A stretch of 64,000 nt of DNA from Acidovorax sp. A79 (GTDB taxonomy: Bacteria > Pseudomonadota > Gammaproteobacteria > Burkholderiales > Burkholderiaceae_C), in NCBI RefSeq assembly GCF_041154505.1, contig NZ_AP028672.1, positions 4,690,501-4,754,500 of the forward strand. The letters run 5' to 3'. A program made the translations under genes and the position numbers. Under the pieces are notes generated by a model. It was not told the origin of the DNA, did not search any database, and worked only from the letters and a program-made list of their open reading frames with translations. Positions within the stretch are counted from its first letter, which is position 1, and each line of letters starts with the position of its first letter. Shown here piece by piece: positions 45,372 through 54,283 of the stretch.

Positions 45372-45964
45372 AGGGGCTGTGGACGTCGCAACAAGCTCCC
45401 CGGGGCTCACGCGCCGCCAGCTGGTGGGCGGCCGCCGCTTTTGCGCTGGCGGGCCTGCAAGGCTGCGAGACCACCAACCCCATGCACAGCTACTACTACG
45501 GCGACCGGGCGGGCGGAATATCGCGCAGCAACCTCATCGAGCTGAATGAACGCGCCACCGATGCGCTGCTGCAGACCGCACCGCTGGACGCCAACCAGCC
45601 CGTGCTGGTGGCCACGCTGGTCAGTGTGGACCGGCTCACCGAATCGTCGCGGCTGGGCCGCATCTTCTCCGAGCAGATCGCGGGCCGCATGGTGCACCGG
45701 GGCCTGAAGGTGACCGAGGTGAAACTGCGCGAGAACCTGCTGCTGCAGCGCGACCAGGGCGAGCTGCTGCTGTCGCGCGAGGTGCGCGAGGTGAGCCAGG
45801 CCCAGGACGCGCAGGCGGTGGTGGTGGGCACGTACGCGGTGTCCACGTCGGTGGTGTACATCAGCCTCAAGCTGGTGAACCCCGTGGGCAACACCGTGGT
45901 GGCGGCGCACAACTATGCGGTGCCCATGGATGAAAACGTGCGGGCGCTGCTGGCCGGGAGGTAG
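45368..45964 (+). CDS. FlgO-family outer-membrane lipoprotein
   Basis: 198-residue lipoprotein with lipobox LQGC after an Ala-rich signal peptide. The core, RSNLIELNERATDALLQTAP, then PVLVATLVSVDRLTESSRLG, RIFSEQIAGRMVHRGLKVTE and AQAVVVGTYAVSTSVVYISL, agrees with the FlgO domain, known from Vibrio as an outer-membrane protein needed for flagellar stability. It overlaps the preceding lipoprotein gene (ATGA). The convergent flhDC operon lies just downstream, which fits a motility role, although other flagellar structural genes are absent. A family A repeat follows at 45991. Confidence 0.82.
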   Translation: MKGLWTSQQAPRGSRAASWWAAAAFALAGLQGCETTNPMHSYYYGDRAGGISRSNLIELNERATDALLQTAPLDANQPVLVATLVSVDRLTESSRLGRIFSEQIAGRMVHRGLKVTEVKLRENLLLQRDQGELLLSREVREVSQAQDAQAVVVGTYAVSTSVVYISLKLVNPVGNTVVAAHNYAVPMDENVRALLAGR

Positions 45965-45990
45965 CAGGGCGCTCGCAGGCCTCAACCGGA

Positions 45991-46056
45991 TTTGATATTA
46001 ATTTGATAGCTGCTTGCGCTTGTTTTATAAGCGCAAAGTGCCAATTTGACTTGGAT
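45991..46056. repeat. Family A short repeat, copy 7
   Basis: TTTGATATTAATTTGATAGC, TGCTTGCGCTTGTTTTATAA and GCGCAAAGTGCCAATTTGAC form one of the best-preserved copies. It lies between the convergent FlgO-family gene and flhC. Confidence 0.88.
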
Positions 46057-46154
46057 TTTTGAACGCTCGACCCGACCGGGCGAGCCTTACGAACTGGCGC
46101 TGCCTTCTCCCTTGCCAGGGATGCCAGGCAAGGGCCGCCCCGCAGCGAGGGCAT

Positions 46155-46220
46155 CGTCCCCTTTCCCGAATCGCGTAGCGGTTCGAGAGAAGGGGGAAGC
46201 GGCAAAGCCGCTCGGGGGGA
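46155..46220 (-). repeat. Family B gene-end repeat, copy 5
   Basis: GTCCCCTTTCCCGAATCGCG, TAGCGGTTCGAGAGAAGGGG and GAAGCGGCAAAGCCGCTCGG end at the flhC stop on the minus strand. The CCCCTTTC/GAAGGGG arms and the CGGCAAAGCCG hairpin are both present. Confidence 0.8.
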
Positions 46221-46225
46221 TGTAC

Positions 46226-46783
46226 TTAATGCAGCATCAGTGCACCGGCCGTCTTGCTCTTGCCAGCGCGGGCGGGTGGGTTGCACAGGCCACAGGTGAA
46301 ATGGCGGTTCTCGTACAGCTCGGTCACGAACTGGCCGCTGCACTGGGCGCACTTGGTGCGGGTGAGCATGCCGGCATCCACGAATTTCACCAGACGCCAG
46401 GCGCGGGTGAACGACAGCAGGGGTTCGATCTCGGCCGTGGCCACCTGTTCGTTGTACAGGCGGTAGGCCTTGGTCAGCAGCTCCACCGAATCCAGGTCCA
46501 CGCCCTTGGACAGGTATTCGTAGATGTTCAAAAACAGCGAGCTGTGGATGTTCTCCTGCCAGGTCAGGAACCAGTCGGTGGAGAAGGGCAGCTGGCCCTT
46601 CGATGGCGACTTGCCCGCGATTTCCTTGTACAGGCGGATCAGGCGCTCGTACGACAGCGTGGTTTCCGACTCCAGCACCTGCATGCGGGCGCCCATCTGG
46701 ATCAGCATGGCGGCGCGTTCGATCTGCTTGGATTCGTTCAGAACGCTCTTGGCTGGGGCTTTGGCGGCGGTGGTGGAGGACAT
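46226..46783 (-). CDS. flhC: Flagellar master regulator subunit FlhC
   Basis: 185-residue subunit of the FlhD4C2 activator of flagellar class 2 promoters. Typical segments are NESKQIERAAMLIQMGARMQ, ERLIRLYKEIAGKSPSKGQL and FTRAWRLVKFVDAGMLTRTK. The zinc site uses four Cys residues in KCAQCSG and FTCGLCNPP. The start at 46783 follows flhD by 57 bases. A family B repeat abuts its stop. FlhDC in betaproteobacteria commonly precedes mot and che genes; here it is not followed by them, since the next gene is the convergent FlgO-type lipoprotein. Confidence 0.96.
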   Translation of the reverse strand: MSSTTAAKAPAKSVLNESKQIERAAMLIQMGARMQVLESETTLSYERLIRLYKEIAGKSPSKGQLPFSTDWFLTWQENIHSSLFLNIYEYLSKGVDLDSVELLTKAYRLYNEQVATAEIEPLLSFTRAWRLVKFVDAGMLTRTKCAQCSGQFVTELYENRHFTCGLCNPPARAGKSKTAGALMLH

Positions 46784-46840
46784 GGCGGGCTTTCGGCGAG
46801 AGAGATGGAGGGCGTTCGGTGCAAAGGTCTGGCGGTGGGC

Positions 46841-47167
46841 TCAGAGCACTTCGGACACGCGGCTGGCCATCAGGATGTTGGCGTGCAGCGTGTTGGTGGC
46901 CTCGTTGCCCACCTTCTTGGCCGAGTGGTTGGTGAGCAGGCTCCACACCAGGTTGTCGTCCACGCGGAAGCTGCAAAGAAGCGTGTTTCTGGAGGCCAGT
47001 TTCATCACTTGCGCCGCCGACAGCGATGCGAGAATATCGGCAGACTCCTCGTTCATGCCCAAGCGGAACACGGCTTCGGCCTTGTCCTGACGGATCAGGG
47101 TTTGGGCCAACATCAGGTAGGTGAGGTTGGCTTCGCGGATTTCAGCGAGGATTTGTTCGTTGGTCAT
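46841..47167 (-). CDS. flhD: Flagellar master regulator subunit FlhD
   Basis: 108-residue helical partner of FlhC. The sequence ILAEIREANLTYLMLAQTLI, then RQDKAEAVFRLGMNEESADI and LASLSAAQVMKLASRNTLLC is diagnostic; the final half carries FRVDDNLVWSLLTNHSAKKV. The ATG at 47167 has GGAAG upstream and starts MTNEQILAE, the usual N-terminus. A 317-base upstream region carries an inverted repeat of the NarL/FixJ heptad kind, at 47315-47335, so transcription may respond to a two-component system. Confidence 0.95.
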   Translation of the reverse strand: MTNEQILAEIREANLTYLMLAQTLIRQDKAEAVFRLGMNEESADILASLSAAQVMKLASRNTLLCSFRVDDNLVWSLLTNHSAKKVGNEATNTLHANILMASRVSEVL

Positions 47168-47484
47168 GGCAGCTTCCTTTTTTCCAGTGCCGGGTCTTGC
47201 GTTGCCTGCTGATTGCAGGTTTTGCGTGATCCGTTGAAATGGATTGTGAAACCGCCCCAATCAGAAATTAAGTCGGGGTTTGGCTGTGCCGCGTGTCTGG
47301 TTCTGCGGTGGGCTGTGTAGGAATTTGCCCTACACGCACATCAGGTGCAGGCTGGCATTTCAGGCGGTGGTCGCTGCTGTGGCAGTGGGCCCAGGCTGCC
47401 CACTTCTGTTCATGGTTTTGATAGCACCCTCAAAACCATCTTTTTTGCACTTTTACAACCTGCGCTGCCGTGCTGGACGCTGGA
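47168..47484. promoter_or_regulatory. flhDC promoter region with inverted repeat
   Basis: 317 bases between flhD (minus) and the end of sseA (minus), so it is the flhD leader and promoter. GTGTAGG-AATTTGC-CCTACAC at 47315-47335 is a perfect 7-bp dyad with a seven-base spacer. It resembles the TAGGAAA/TTTCCTA heptads of NarL/FixJ-type response regulators. No other gene is seen. Confidence 0.5.
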
Positions 47485-48384
47485 TCAGCCTTTTTCGACC
47501 GGGCGCGTGGGGTCTGAACACCACTCGCTCCAGCTGCCAGCAAACAATGCTGTCGGGCCGAGGCCGGCTATCTCCATGCCCAGCAGATTGGGCACGGCGC
47601 TCACGCCGCTGCCGCACTGGTGCACCACGGTGGCGGGGTCACGGCCGCCTAGCAGCGCTTCAAATTCAGAGCGCAGCACGTCAGCAGGCTTGAAGCGGCC
47701 ATCGGCGGCGATGTTCTCGGTGAACGGGCGATTGAGCGCGCCGGGGATGTGGCCCGCCACCGGGTCCAGCGGCTCCACCTCGCCACGGTAGCGGGCACCC
47801 GCCCGCGCATCGACCACGGTCTGGCCGGGCTGCCGCAGCTGGGTCAGCACGTCGGCGGCAGTGGCCAGCCGGCGCAGGGGTTCGCCCAGCTGGAAGTTGG
47901 ACTGAAAGCGCGCGGGTTCCTCGCCGCTGGCCACCGGGCCGCCCGCGGCCTGCCAGGCCTGTAGGCCGCCATCGAGGACGGCCGCGGCATCGTGGCCCGC
48001 CCACTTGAGCATCCACCACAGCCGGCCGCAGTAGTTGGCACCCTGGCGGTCGTACACGACGGCCTGCATGTTGTTGGCGAAGCCCACGCTGGACAGCCAC
48101 ATGGCAAACCGTTCGCGGCTGGGCAGCGGGTGGCGGCCGCCGGACGCGGGCAGGTCGGCTTCCTGCGCGGTGAGCGTGCCGCCGGCGCCGGGCGCGCCGT
48201 GCCTGGCGCTCAGGTCGTTGTTGAGGTCGGCGTACACGGCGCCGGGAAGGTGGGCCTGCGCGTACTGCTGGGCGCCCGCGCTGGGATGCATCAGGTCGAA
48301 GCTGCAGTCGAACACCATCAGCGGCGCGCCGCTGGCGGCCAGGGCTTGCAGTTCGGGGGCGGAGATGAGGGTCGTGTAGGTCAT
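47485..48384 (-). CDS. sseA: 3-mercaptopyruvate / thiosulfate sulfurtransferase
   Basis: 299-residue two-domain rhodanese. The N-terminal inactive domain has HLPGAVYADLNNDLS and VVYDRQGANYCGRLWWMLKW. The C-terminal domain bears the active Cys in VVHQCGSGVSAVPNLL; CGSGV is the mercaptopyruvate-type loop, as opposed to CRKGV of thiosulfate-type. GQTVVDARAGARYRGEVEPL and GHIPGALNRPF are conserved. It transfers sulfur to thiols or cyanide. The ATG at 48384 is chosen since the longer frame continues into the antisense of a DMT gene. The name is a best match. Confidence 0.88.
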   Translation of the reverse strand: MTYTTLISAPELQALAASGAPLMVFDCSFDLMHPSAGAQQYAQAHLPGAVYADLNNDLSARHGAPGAGGTLTAQEADLPASGGRHPLPSRERFAMWLSSVGFANNMQAVVYDRQGANYCGRLWWMLKWAGHDAAAVLDGGLQAWQAAGGPVASGEEPARFQSNFQLGEPLRRLATAADVLTQLRQPGQTVVDARAGARYRGEVEPLDPVAGHIPGALNRPFTENIAADGRFKPADVLRSEFEALLGGRDPATVVHQCGSGVSAVPNLLGMEIAGLGPTALFAGSWSEWCSDPTRPVEKG

Positions 48385-48461
48385 GGGGTGCGGTCCGGTG
48401 CGAAGGGAAAGACGGGCTCCATTGTGTCCAGTTGGAAAGCCGATGGCATGCCCACTTCGTA

Positions 48462-49373
48462 TCAATGTTCTTCGGCCGGCGCACCGGGCGCGGCGCGGGC
48501 CCGCAGGATAGTGGCCACGATGCCGCTGCCCACGATGAGGGCCATGCCGATCCAGCCGATGGGCGGAATCTTGTCGCCAAACAGCAGCACGCTGTAGACG
48601 GCGGCGAACACGATCCCCGAATACTGCAGATTGGCCACCACCAGCGTGCCGCGCTGGGTCTTGGCGCTGGCGTAGGCCTTGGTCATGCACAGCTGGCCGC
48701 CCGCGGCCAGCACGCCGATGGGCAGCAGCCACAGCGCCTGCCAGCCCGGCCAGGCCGAGGTGCCGGTGAACAGCATGGCCACGCCGCCCGCCACCGCCGA
48801 GCCGACGGCGAAGTAGAAGACGGTGCGCGACTCGGGCTCGCCCAGGCGCGACAGCGCCACCACCTGCATATAGGCAAACGCAGCCGTCAGGCCCGACATC
48901 AGCCCGATCAGGCCGGCAAAAGCCTGGTTCTGGTCCAGGCTGGGGCGCAGCATCAGCACCACGCCCACGAAACCGACCAGCACGGTGAGTACCAGCGGGC
49001 CTTGCAGGGCCGGGCGCGGGGTGGCTGGCGAGGGGCGCCAGGCCAGCAGCGTGCCCCCGATCAGGAAGGCGGCGATCCACACGCTGCTCATGTAGTTGAG
49101 CGTCATGGCCGTGGCCAGGGGCAGGTGGGCGATGGCGAAGAACCAGGCTCCGAGCGAGGTCACGCCCACCAGGCTGCGCCAGGCGTGCATGCCGGGGTAT
49201 TGCGTCGCCAGCGTCACCTTTTGCGAGCGCGCCAGCAGCCACAGGATGAACATGCCGATCAGGCCCCGGTAGCACACCAGCTCGGCCGAGTTGAAAAAGT
49301 CCGACGCGATCTTGACGCACACGCCCATGCTGGCAAACAGGAACGCGGCCAACACCATCCAGAGGGCTTGCAT
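48462..49373 (-). CDS. DMT-superfamily (EamA) transporter
   Basis: 303-residue inner-membrane protein with ten helices in two EamA repeats. The first repeat begins ALWMVLAAFLFASMGVCVKI and carries AELVCYRGLIGMFILWLLAR; the second begins AGLIGLMSGLTAAFAYMQVV and ends VANLQYSGIVFAAVYSVLLF with GWIGMALIVGSGIVATILR. Members export metabolites or drugs. No operon partner is tight; it lies 77 bases from the sulfurtransferase on the same strand. The ATG at 49373 is the only plausible start. Confidence 0.9.
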   Translation of the reverse strand: MQALWMVLAAFLFASMGVCVKIASDFFNSAELVCYRGLIGMFILWLLARSQKVTLATQYPGMHAWRSLVGVTSLGAWFFAIAHLPLATAMTLNYMSSVWIAAFLIGGTLLAWRPSPATPRPALQGPLVLTVLVGFVGVVLMLRPSLDQNQAFAGLIGLMSGLTAAFAYMQVVALSRLGEPESRTVFYFAVGSAVAGGVAMLFTGTSAWPGWQALWLLPIGVLAAGGQLCMTKAYASAKTQRGTLVVANLQYSGIVFAAVYSVLLFGDKIPPIGWIGMALIVGSGIVATILRARAAPGAPAEEH

Positions 49374-49417
49374 CGGGTTGTGGTCTCTCGAGGCGCGCCG
49401 TGGGGCGCAGAAATGAA

Positions 49418-49458
49418 AATAGCTGCCAGCGCTTATTTTTTAAGCACTGGCAGCTATT
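49418..49458. repeat. Family A short repeat, copy 8 (most symmetrical)
   Basis: AATAGCTGCCAGCGCTTA and TAAGCACTGGCAGCTATT pair over 18 bp with one mismatch around a five-T loop. It shows the full dyad nature of the family. It lies between the Rieske and DMT genes, both on the minus strand. Confidence 0.92.
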
Positions 49459-49513
49459 GTAATGAGAGCAGACCATGGTGGGCCTGCGGATTGGCGGGGT
49501 TTTGCCGCCGTAT

Positions 49514-50668
49514 TCAGCGTTTTGGCGTGGCCGGGTCGATGGTGTCCGAGCCCATCGCCTCACGGTACCACTCGTGGAAGTGCTGCATGCCGTCTTCCAT
49601 GGGGCTTTGGTAAGGGCCCACTTCGTTGTCGCCGCGCGCCAGCAGGGCCTTGCGGCCGGCGTCCATGCGTTCGCCGATCTCGTCGTCCTCGATGCAGGTC
49701 TCCATGTAGGCGGCCTTTTGCGCTTCGACGAATTCGCGCTCGAAGGCGGCGATCTCTTCGGGGTAGTAGAACTCCACCATGTTCAGCGTCTTGGTGGGGC
49801 TGACGGGGTGCAGTGTGGACACGGTGAGCACATGCGGGTACCACTCCACCATGATGTGGGGGTACAGCGTGAGCCAGATGGCGCCGTGCTTGGGCGGCTT
49901 GCCCTCCCGGAAGGCGAGCAGGGCCTCATGCCAGCGCTCGTACACGGGGCTGCCGGCCTTGCCCAGGCGGTTGGCCACGCCCACGGTCTGCACCGAGTAG
50001 TTCTTGCCGAACTCCCAGCGCAGGTCCTCGCAGGTCACGAAGCTGCCCAGGCCCGGGTGGAAGGGCCCCACGTGGTAGTCCTCCAGATAGACCTCGATGA
50101 AGGTCTTCCAGTTGTAGTTGCACTCGTGCAGCTCCACGTGGTCGAGCACGTAGCCCTCGAAGTCCAGGTCGGCGCGCGGGCCCATCTGGGCGAGGTCGGC
50201 GGCCACGTCGTAGCCGTTGTCCTCGAACAGCAGGCCGTTCCACTCGCGCAGCTTGTAGTTGTTCAGGTTCAGGCAGGGGTCGTTCGCGAAGTGCGGGGCG
50301 CCCAGCAGCTCGCCCTGGGGGCTGTAGGTCCAGCGGTGCAGGGGACACACGATGTTGCCGCCCGCGCTGCCCTTTTGCTGGGTGTGCAGCGAGCCCTTGC
50401 CCTTGAGCATGACGGCCTGGCGGTGGCGGCAGACGTTGGAGACGAGCTCGACCCCGCCCTGGGCGTTGCGCACCAGGGCGCGGCCCTCGCCCTCCTGGGG
50501 CAGTGCGTAGTAGTCGCCGACGTTCGGCACGGACAGTTGATGCCCCACATAGCGGGGCCCGCGCTGGAAGATGGACTCCAGCTCGCGCTGGAACAGCGCA
50601 TCGTCAAAGTAGCTTGAAACTGGTAGTTGGCTTGCGGCCTGCTGCAGTTGAAGACTTAAATCAGACAT
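49514..50668 (-). CDS. Rieske non-haem iron oxygenase, alpha subunit type
   Basis: 384-residue aromatic-ring-hydroxylating-type oxygenase. The Rieske cluster ligands are Cys80 and His82 in NVCRHRQ and Cys108 and His111 in VCPLHRW. The catalytic iron site has YLEDYHVGPFHPGL (His199, His204) with Asn185 near NWKTF. The C-terminal half fits the p-cumate/biphenyl-type catalytic fold, but the substrate is unknown. It is divergent from xseB-ispA-dxs in many Comamonadaceae as I recall. A ribosome-binding site is weak. The leader contains a terminator-like hairpin. Confidence 0.9.
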   Translation of the reverse strand: MSDLSLQLQQAASQLPVSSYFDDALFQRELESIFQRGPRYVGHQLSVPNVGDYYALPQEGEGRALVRNAQGGVELVSNVCRHRQAVMLKGKGSLHTQQKGSAGGNIVCPLHRWTYSPQGELLGAPHFANDPCLNLNNYKLREWNGLLFEDNGYDVAADLAQMGPRADLDFEGYVLDHVELHECNYNWKTFIEVYLEDYHVGPFHPGLGSFVTCEDLRWEFGKNYSVQTVGVANRLGKAGSPVYERWHEALLAFREGKPPKHGAIWLTLYPHIMVEWYPHVLTVSTLHPVSPTKTLNMVEFYYPEEIAAFEREFVEAQKAAYMETCIEDDEIGERMDAGRKALLARGDNEVGPYQSPMEDGMQHFHEWYREAMGSDTIDPATPKR

Positions 50669-50977
50669 GGGTGACCTGACCTAAAGACTCCCCACAGGGA
50701 GGTGCGCCTGGGCGCATCTGGAAAAAAGAAACCGGCTCAGGAGATGAGCCGGCTCGACGGGAATGGGATTATAGGCGGTGGGGTTATTCCCGCATCCCAC
50801 TTACGTGTATTGAAACCCCTGTTCCGGCCATCTGCTCACGGCGCGCCGCGGCCCTGTGGCGGGCCGGACACAGGCTTCTGGCGCCGGGGGCGGAGCGCGC
50901 CGGGGGGCGTCCCGCGCCGCGCCGCGGTGGTGCGCCTAAAATGACCGGTTTTTCACCCGCGCACCGTCGCCCCCTCC
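50669..50977. other. Divergent region between Rieske gene and xseB
   Basis: About 309 bases without a protein gene. It has the hairpin at 50729-50755 and a TATAAT box read on the minus strand near 50767-50772, just upstream of that hairpin. The remaining sequence is GC-rich with no feature I recognise. Confidence 0.5.
50729..50755 (-). terminator. Intrinsic-terminator-like hairpin in the Rieske gene leader
   Basis: On the minus strand AGCCGGCTCA and TGAGCCGGTT pair around TCTCC and run into TTTCTTTTTT, about 60 bases upstream of the start codon. It could attenuate the Rieske transcript, or end a short upstream RNA. Confidence 0.75.
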
Positions 50978-51220
50978 ATGCCCAAGGCTCCCGCAACTCC
51001 CGCGCCCCCCGCCGAACCCGCTAGCTACGAAGCGGCGCTGGAAGAGCTGGAGCAACTCGTGGCCCGCATTGAATCGGGCCAGCTGCCGCTGGACCAGATG
51101 CTGGCCGGCTACCAGCGCGGTGCGGCGCTGCTGGCGTTCTGCCGCCAGCGGCTCGATGCCGTGCAGGACCAGATCAAGGTGCTGGACGAAGGACAGCTGC
51201 AACCATGGAACCAGGAATGA
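50978..51220 (+). CDS. xseB: Exodeoxyribonuclease VII small subunit
   Basis: 80-residue helical protein with the XseB signature [20 protein letters not shown], then [20 protein letters not shown] and [13 protein letters not shown]. It partners XseA in mismatch repair and DNA-end processing. The N-terminal 15 residues are Pro/Ala-rich. It opens the xseB-ispA-dxs operon, and its stop codon overlaps the most likely ispA start (ATGA). Confidence 0.95.
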   Translation: MPKAPATPAPPAEPASYEAALEELEQLVARIESGQLPLDQMLAGYQRGAALLAFCRQRLDAVQDQIKVLDEGQLQPWNQE

Positions 51221-52155
51221 GCGCGGTGCCGATGGCGTGTGCGAGCCGACCCCTTGACATGAATCTCTGGAGCCAGAACCACCTGGCACGCGTGGAGCAG
51301 GCCCTCTCGCAGTGGGTGGGCCACGGCGCGCCCGCCGGGCTGGGCGATGCCATGCGCTACGCCGTGCTCGACGGCGGCAAGCGCCTGCGGCCCCTGCTGG
51401 TGCTGGCCGCCTATGAGGCGGTGTGCAGCGGTGCCTCCGCCTCCGCGGTGTTCGACGACGCGGCGCTGCGCGCGGCCTGCGCGGTGGAGCTGATCCACGC
51501 CTACTCGCTGGTGCACGATGACATGCCCTGCATGGACAACGACGTGCTGCGCCGGGGCAAGCCCACGGTGCACGTGCAGTTTGGCGAGGCCCAGGCGCTG
51601 CTGGCGGGCGACGCCCTGCAGGCCTTTGCGTTCGAATTGCTGACGCCGGACAACACCCTCATCCCCGCGGCCACCCAGGCCGCGCTGTGCCGGCTGCTGG
51701 CCTGCGCTGCGGGGTCGGCCGGCATGGCGGGTGGGCAGGCGATCGACCTGGCCAGCGTGGGGGTTGCGCTCACGCAGGACCAGCTGCGGCAGATGCACCG
51801 CCTCAAGACGGGCGCGCTGCTGCAGGGCAGCGTGCTCATGGGCGCGGTGTGCGGCCATGCGGTGGGCGCGGCGTACCAGGCGCTGTCCGACTATGGCGCC
51901 GCCATGGGCCTTGCTTTCCAGGTGGTCGACGACATCCTGGACGTGGTGGCCGATTCGGCCACGCTGGGCAAGACGGCGGGCAAGGACGCGGCGGCCGACA
52001 AGCCCACCTATGTCTCGCTGCTTGGGCTGGAGCCCGCGCGGGCCCATGCCGACGAACTCCTGGGCGAGGCGCATGCGGCGCTGGCCCGCAGCGGCCTGCC
52101 CGATACCCGCGCACTGGCGGCCCTGGCGGACATGGTGGTGCGCCGCTCGCACTGA
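51217..52155 (+). CDS. ispA: Farnesyl diphosphate synthase (polyprenyl synthetase)
   Basis: 312-residue prenyltransferase. The first Asp-rich motif is DDMPCMDND (near 101), preceded by HAYSLVHDD; the second is DDILD (near 238) in [32 protein letters not shown] and the [20 protein letters not shown] segment are standard. It condenses IPP with DMAPP and GPP to FPP for ubiquinone and undecaprenol. The start at 51217 overlaps the xseB stop; 51205 and 51259 are alternatives. dxs follows, after a family A repeat. Confidence 0.95.
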   Translation: MSAVPMACASRPLDMNLWSQNHLARVEQALSQWVGHGAPAGLGDAMRYAVLDGGKRLRPLLVLAAYEAVCSGASASAVFDDAALRAACAVELIHAYSLVHDDMPCMDNDVLRRGKPTVHVQFGEAQALLAGDALQAFAFELLTPDNTLIPAATQAALCRLLACAAGSAGMAGGQAIDLASVGVALTQDQLRQMHRLKTGALLQGSVLMGAVCGHAVGAAYQALSDYGAAMGLAFQVVDDILDVVADSATLGKTAGKDAAADKPTYVSLLGLEPARAHADELLGEAHAALARSGLPDTRALAALADMVVRRSH

Positions 52156-52190
52156 GCAGGGCCCGGGCCGTGCCGCGTCGCGATGAAGAA

Positions 52191-52251
52191 ACATACCAAA
52201 CTGGCCACTGGCGCTTATCGGTAAAGCGCTGGAAGCTATAAAAAGAATAGT
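52191..52251. repeat. Family A short repeat, copy 9 (reverse orientation)
   Basis: ACTGGCCACTGGCGCTTATC, GGTAAAGCGCTGGAAGCTAT and AAAAAGAATAG. It abuts the dxs start codon and replaces any other visible ribosome-binding site there. Confidence 0.88.
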
Positions 52252-52253
52252 AA

Positions 52254-54134
52254 ATGTCCACGACGTCCTTTCCCCTGCTGCAGAACATCAATGACCCGGC
52301 AGACCTGCGCAAGCTCTCGCGCGCAGACCTCAAGGCGCTGGCCACCGAACTGCGCGAGTTCGTGCTGCAGAGCGTCTCCCAGACCGGCGGCCACCTCAGC
52401 TCCAACCTGGGCACGGTGGAGCTGACCGTGGCGCTGCACCACGTCTTCAACACCCCCGAAGACCGCCTCGTGTGGGACGTGGGCCACCAGACTTACCCCC
52501 ACAAGATCCTGACCGGCCGGCGCGACCGCATGCATACGCTGCGCCAGCTGGGCGGCATCTCGGGGTTTCCGCAGCGGGCGGAAAGCGTGTATGACACCTT
52601 CGGAACGGCGCACTCGAGCACCAGCATCTCGGCGGCACTGGGCATGGCGCTGGCCGCCAAGCGCAAGGGAGAAGACCGGCATGCGGTGGCCATCATCGGC
52701 GACGGCGCGATGAGCGCCGGCATGGCCTTCGAGGCGCTCAACAACGGCGGCGTGGCCGACGCCAACCTGCTTGTCGTGCTCAACGACAACGACATGAGCA
52801 TCAGCCCGCCCGTCGGTGCGCTCAACCGCTACCTGGCCCAGCTCATGAGCGGCCAGTTCTACGCCGCCGCCAAGAACGTGGGCAAGACCGTGCTGCGCCC
52901 CGTGCCGCCCTTGCTGGAGCTGGCCAAGCGCTTCGAGCAGCAGGCCAAGGGCATGGTGGTGCCCGCCACGCTGTTCGAGAAGTTCGGCTTCAACTACATC
53001 GGTCCCATCGACGGCCACGACCTCGATTCGCTGATCCCCACGCTCGAGAACATCAAGAGCCTCAAGGGCCCGCAGTTCCTGCACGTGGTCACCAAGAAGG
53101 GCCAGGGCTACAAGCTGGCCGAGGCCGACCCCGTGGCCTACCACGGCCCCGGCAAGTTCGACCCGGCCGTGGGCCTGGTCAAGAGCAGCGCCGCGCCGAA
53201 GCCCACCTTCACCCAGGTGTTCGGCCAGTGGCTGTGCGACATGGCCGCGCACGACGGGCGCCTGGTGGGCATCACGCCCGCCATGCGCGAAGGCTCGGGC
53301 ATGGTCGAGTTTGAAAAGCGCTTTCCGGACCGCTACTACGACGTGGGCATCGCCGAGCAGCACGCCGTGACGTTCGCCGCCGGCATGGCCTGCGAGGGCG
53401 TCAAGCCCGTGGTGGCGATCTACTCCACCTTCCTGCAGCGCGGCTACGACCAGCTGATCCACGACGTGGCGCTGCAGAACCTGCCCGTGGTGTTCGCGCT
53501 CGACCGTGCCGGGCTGGTGGGCGCGGACGGCGCCACGCATGCCGGGGCGTATGACATCCCGTTTGTGCGCTGCATCCCGAACATGAGCATGGCCTGCCCG
53601 GCCGACGAGCGCGAATGCCGCCAGTTGCTGAGCAGCGCCTTCGAGCAGGACCACCCCGTGGCCGTGCGCTACCCGCGCGGCAGCGGCGCGGGCGTGGCGC
53701 CGCTGGCGGGCCTGGACAGCCTGCCCTTTGGCAAGGGCGAGATCCGCCGCGAGCGCCAGGGCACCCGTGCCGGTGCCCCGCGCATCGCCATCCTGTCGTT
53801 TGGCACGCTGCTGTACCCCGCGCTCGAAGCGGCCGAGGCGCTGGACGCCACGGTGGTCAACATGCGCTGGGCCAAGCCCATCGACGAGGCGCTGCTGCGT
53901 GAAGTGGCCGAGCGCCACGATGCGCTGGTCACGCTGGAAGAAGGCGCGATCATGGGCGGCGCGGGCAGCGCCGTGACCGAAGCGCTCAACGCCATGGGCA
54001 TCGTGCGCCCGGTGCTGCAGCTGGGCCTGCCGGACGTGTTCATCGAGCACGGCGATCCGGCCAGGCTCCTGGCATTGCAGGGGCTCGACGCGGCGGGAAT
54101 CCGCAACGCGATAGAGAAGCGGTTCCCGGGCTAG
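52254..54134 (+). CDS. dxs: 1-deoxy-D-xylulose-5-phosphate synthase
   Basis: 626-residue thiamine diphosphate enzyme that starts the methylerythritol phosphate pathway. [16 protein letters not shown] is the thiamine pyrophosphate motif (near 149), [16 protein letters not shown] follows, then the catalytic Glu in [15 protein letters not shown] (near 368) and [13 protein letters not shown] (near 417). The C-terminal transketolase domain is normal. It shares an operon with ispA, which uses its product. The ATG at 52254 gives [19 protein letters not shown], and the [18 protein letters not shown] start is normal. Confidence 0.96.
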   Translation: MSTTSFPLLQNINDPADLRKLSRADLKALATELREFVLQSVSQTGGHLSSNLGTVELTVALHHVFNTPEDRLVWDVGHQTYPHKILTGRRDRMHTLRQLGGISGFPQRAESVYDTFGTAHSSTSISAALGMALAAKRKGEDRHAVAIIGDGAMSAGMAFEALNNGGVADANLLVVLNDNDMSISPPVGALNRYLAQLMSGQFYAAAKNVGKTVLRPVPPLLELAKRFEQQAKGMVVPATLFEKFGFNYIGPIDGHDLDSLIPTLENIKSLKGPQFLHVVTKKGQGYKLAEADPVAYHGPGKFDPAVGLVKSSAAPKPTFTQVFGQWLCDMAAHDGRLVGITPAMREGSGMVEFEKRFPDRYYDVGIAEQHAVTFAAGMACEGVKPVVAIYSTFLQRGYDQLIHDVALQNLPVVFALDRAGLVGADGATHAGAYDIPFVRCIPNMSMACPADERECRQLLSSAFEQDHPVAVRYPRGSGAGVAPLAGLDSLPFGKGEIRRERQGTRAGAPRIAILSFGTLLYPALEAAEALDATVVNMRWAKPIDEALLREVAERHDALVTLEEGAIMGGAGSAVTEALNAMGIVRPVLQLGLPDVFIEHGDPARLLALQGLDAAGIRNAIEKRFPG

Positions 54135-54283
54135 GGCGAACGGCCGCGCTGCGCGGACTGGCTTCGCCGACGGCCGCATGCCGTGGGTGGATGCGCAGGC
54201 CGCGCCCTCTGCTTTTTTCCGGGACAGGGTGGGGCGCTGACGGCGGGGCCGCCAGCCGGTGCCGCGCATGGCCTTGCGTGCCC

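Noticed and set aside
47415..47465. Possible further family A copy (TTTTGATAGCACCCTCAAAA)
   Set aside because: It shares only TTTTGATAGC with the family and lacks the GCGCTT core, so it was not counted.
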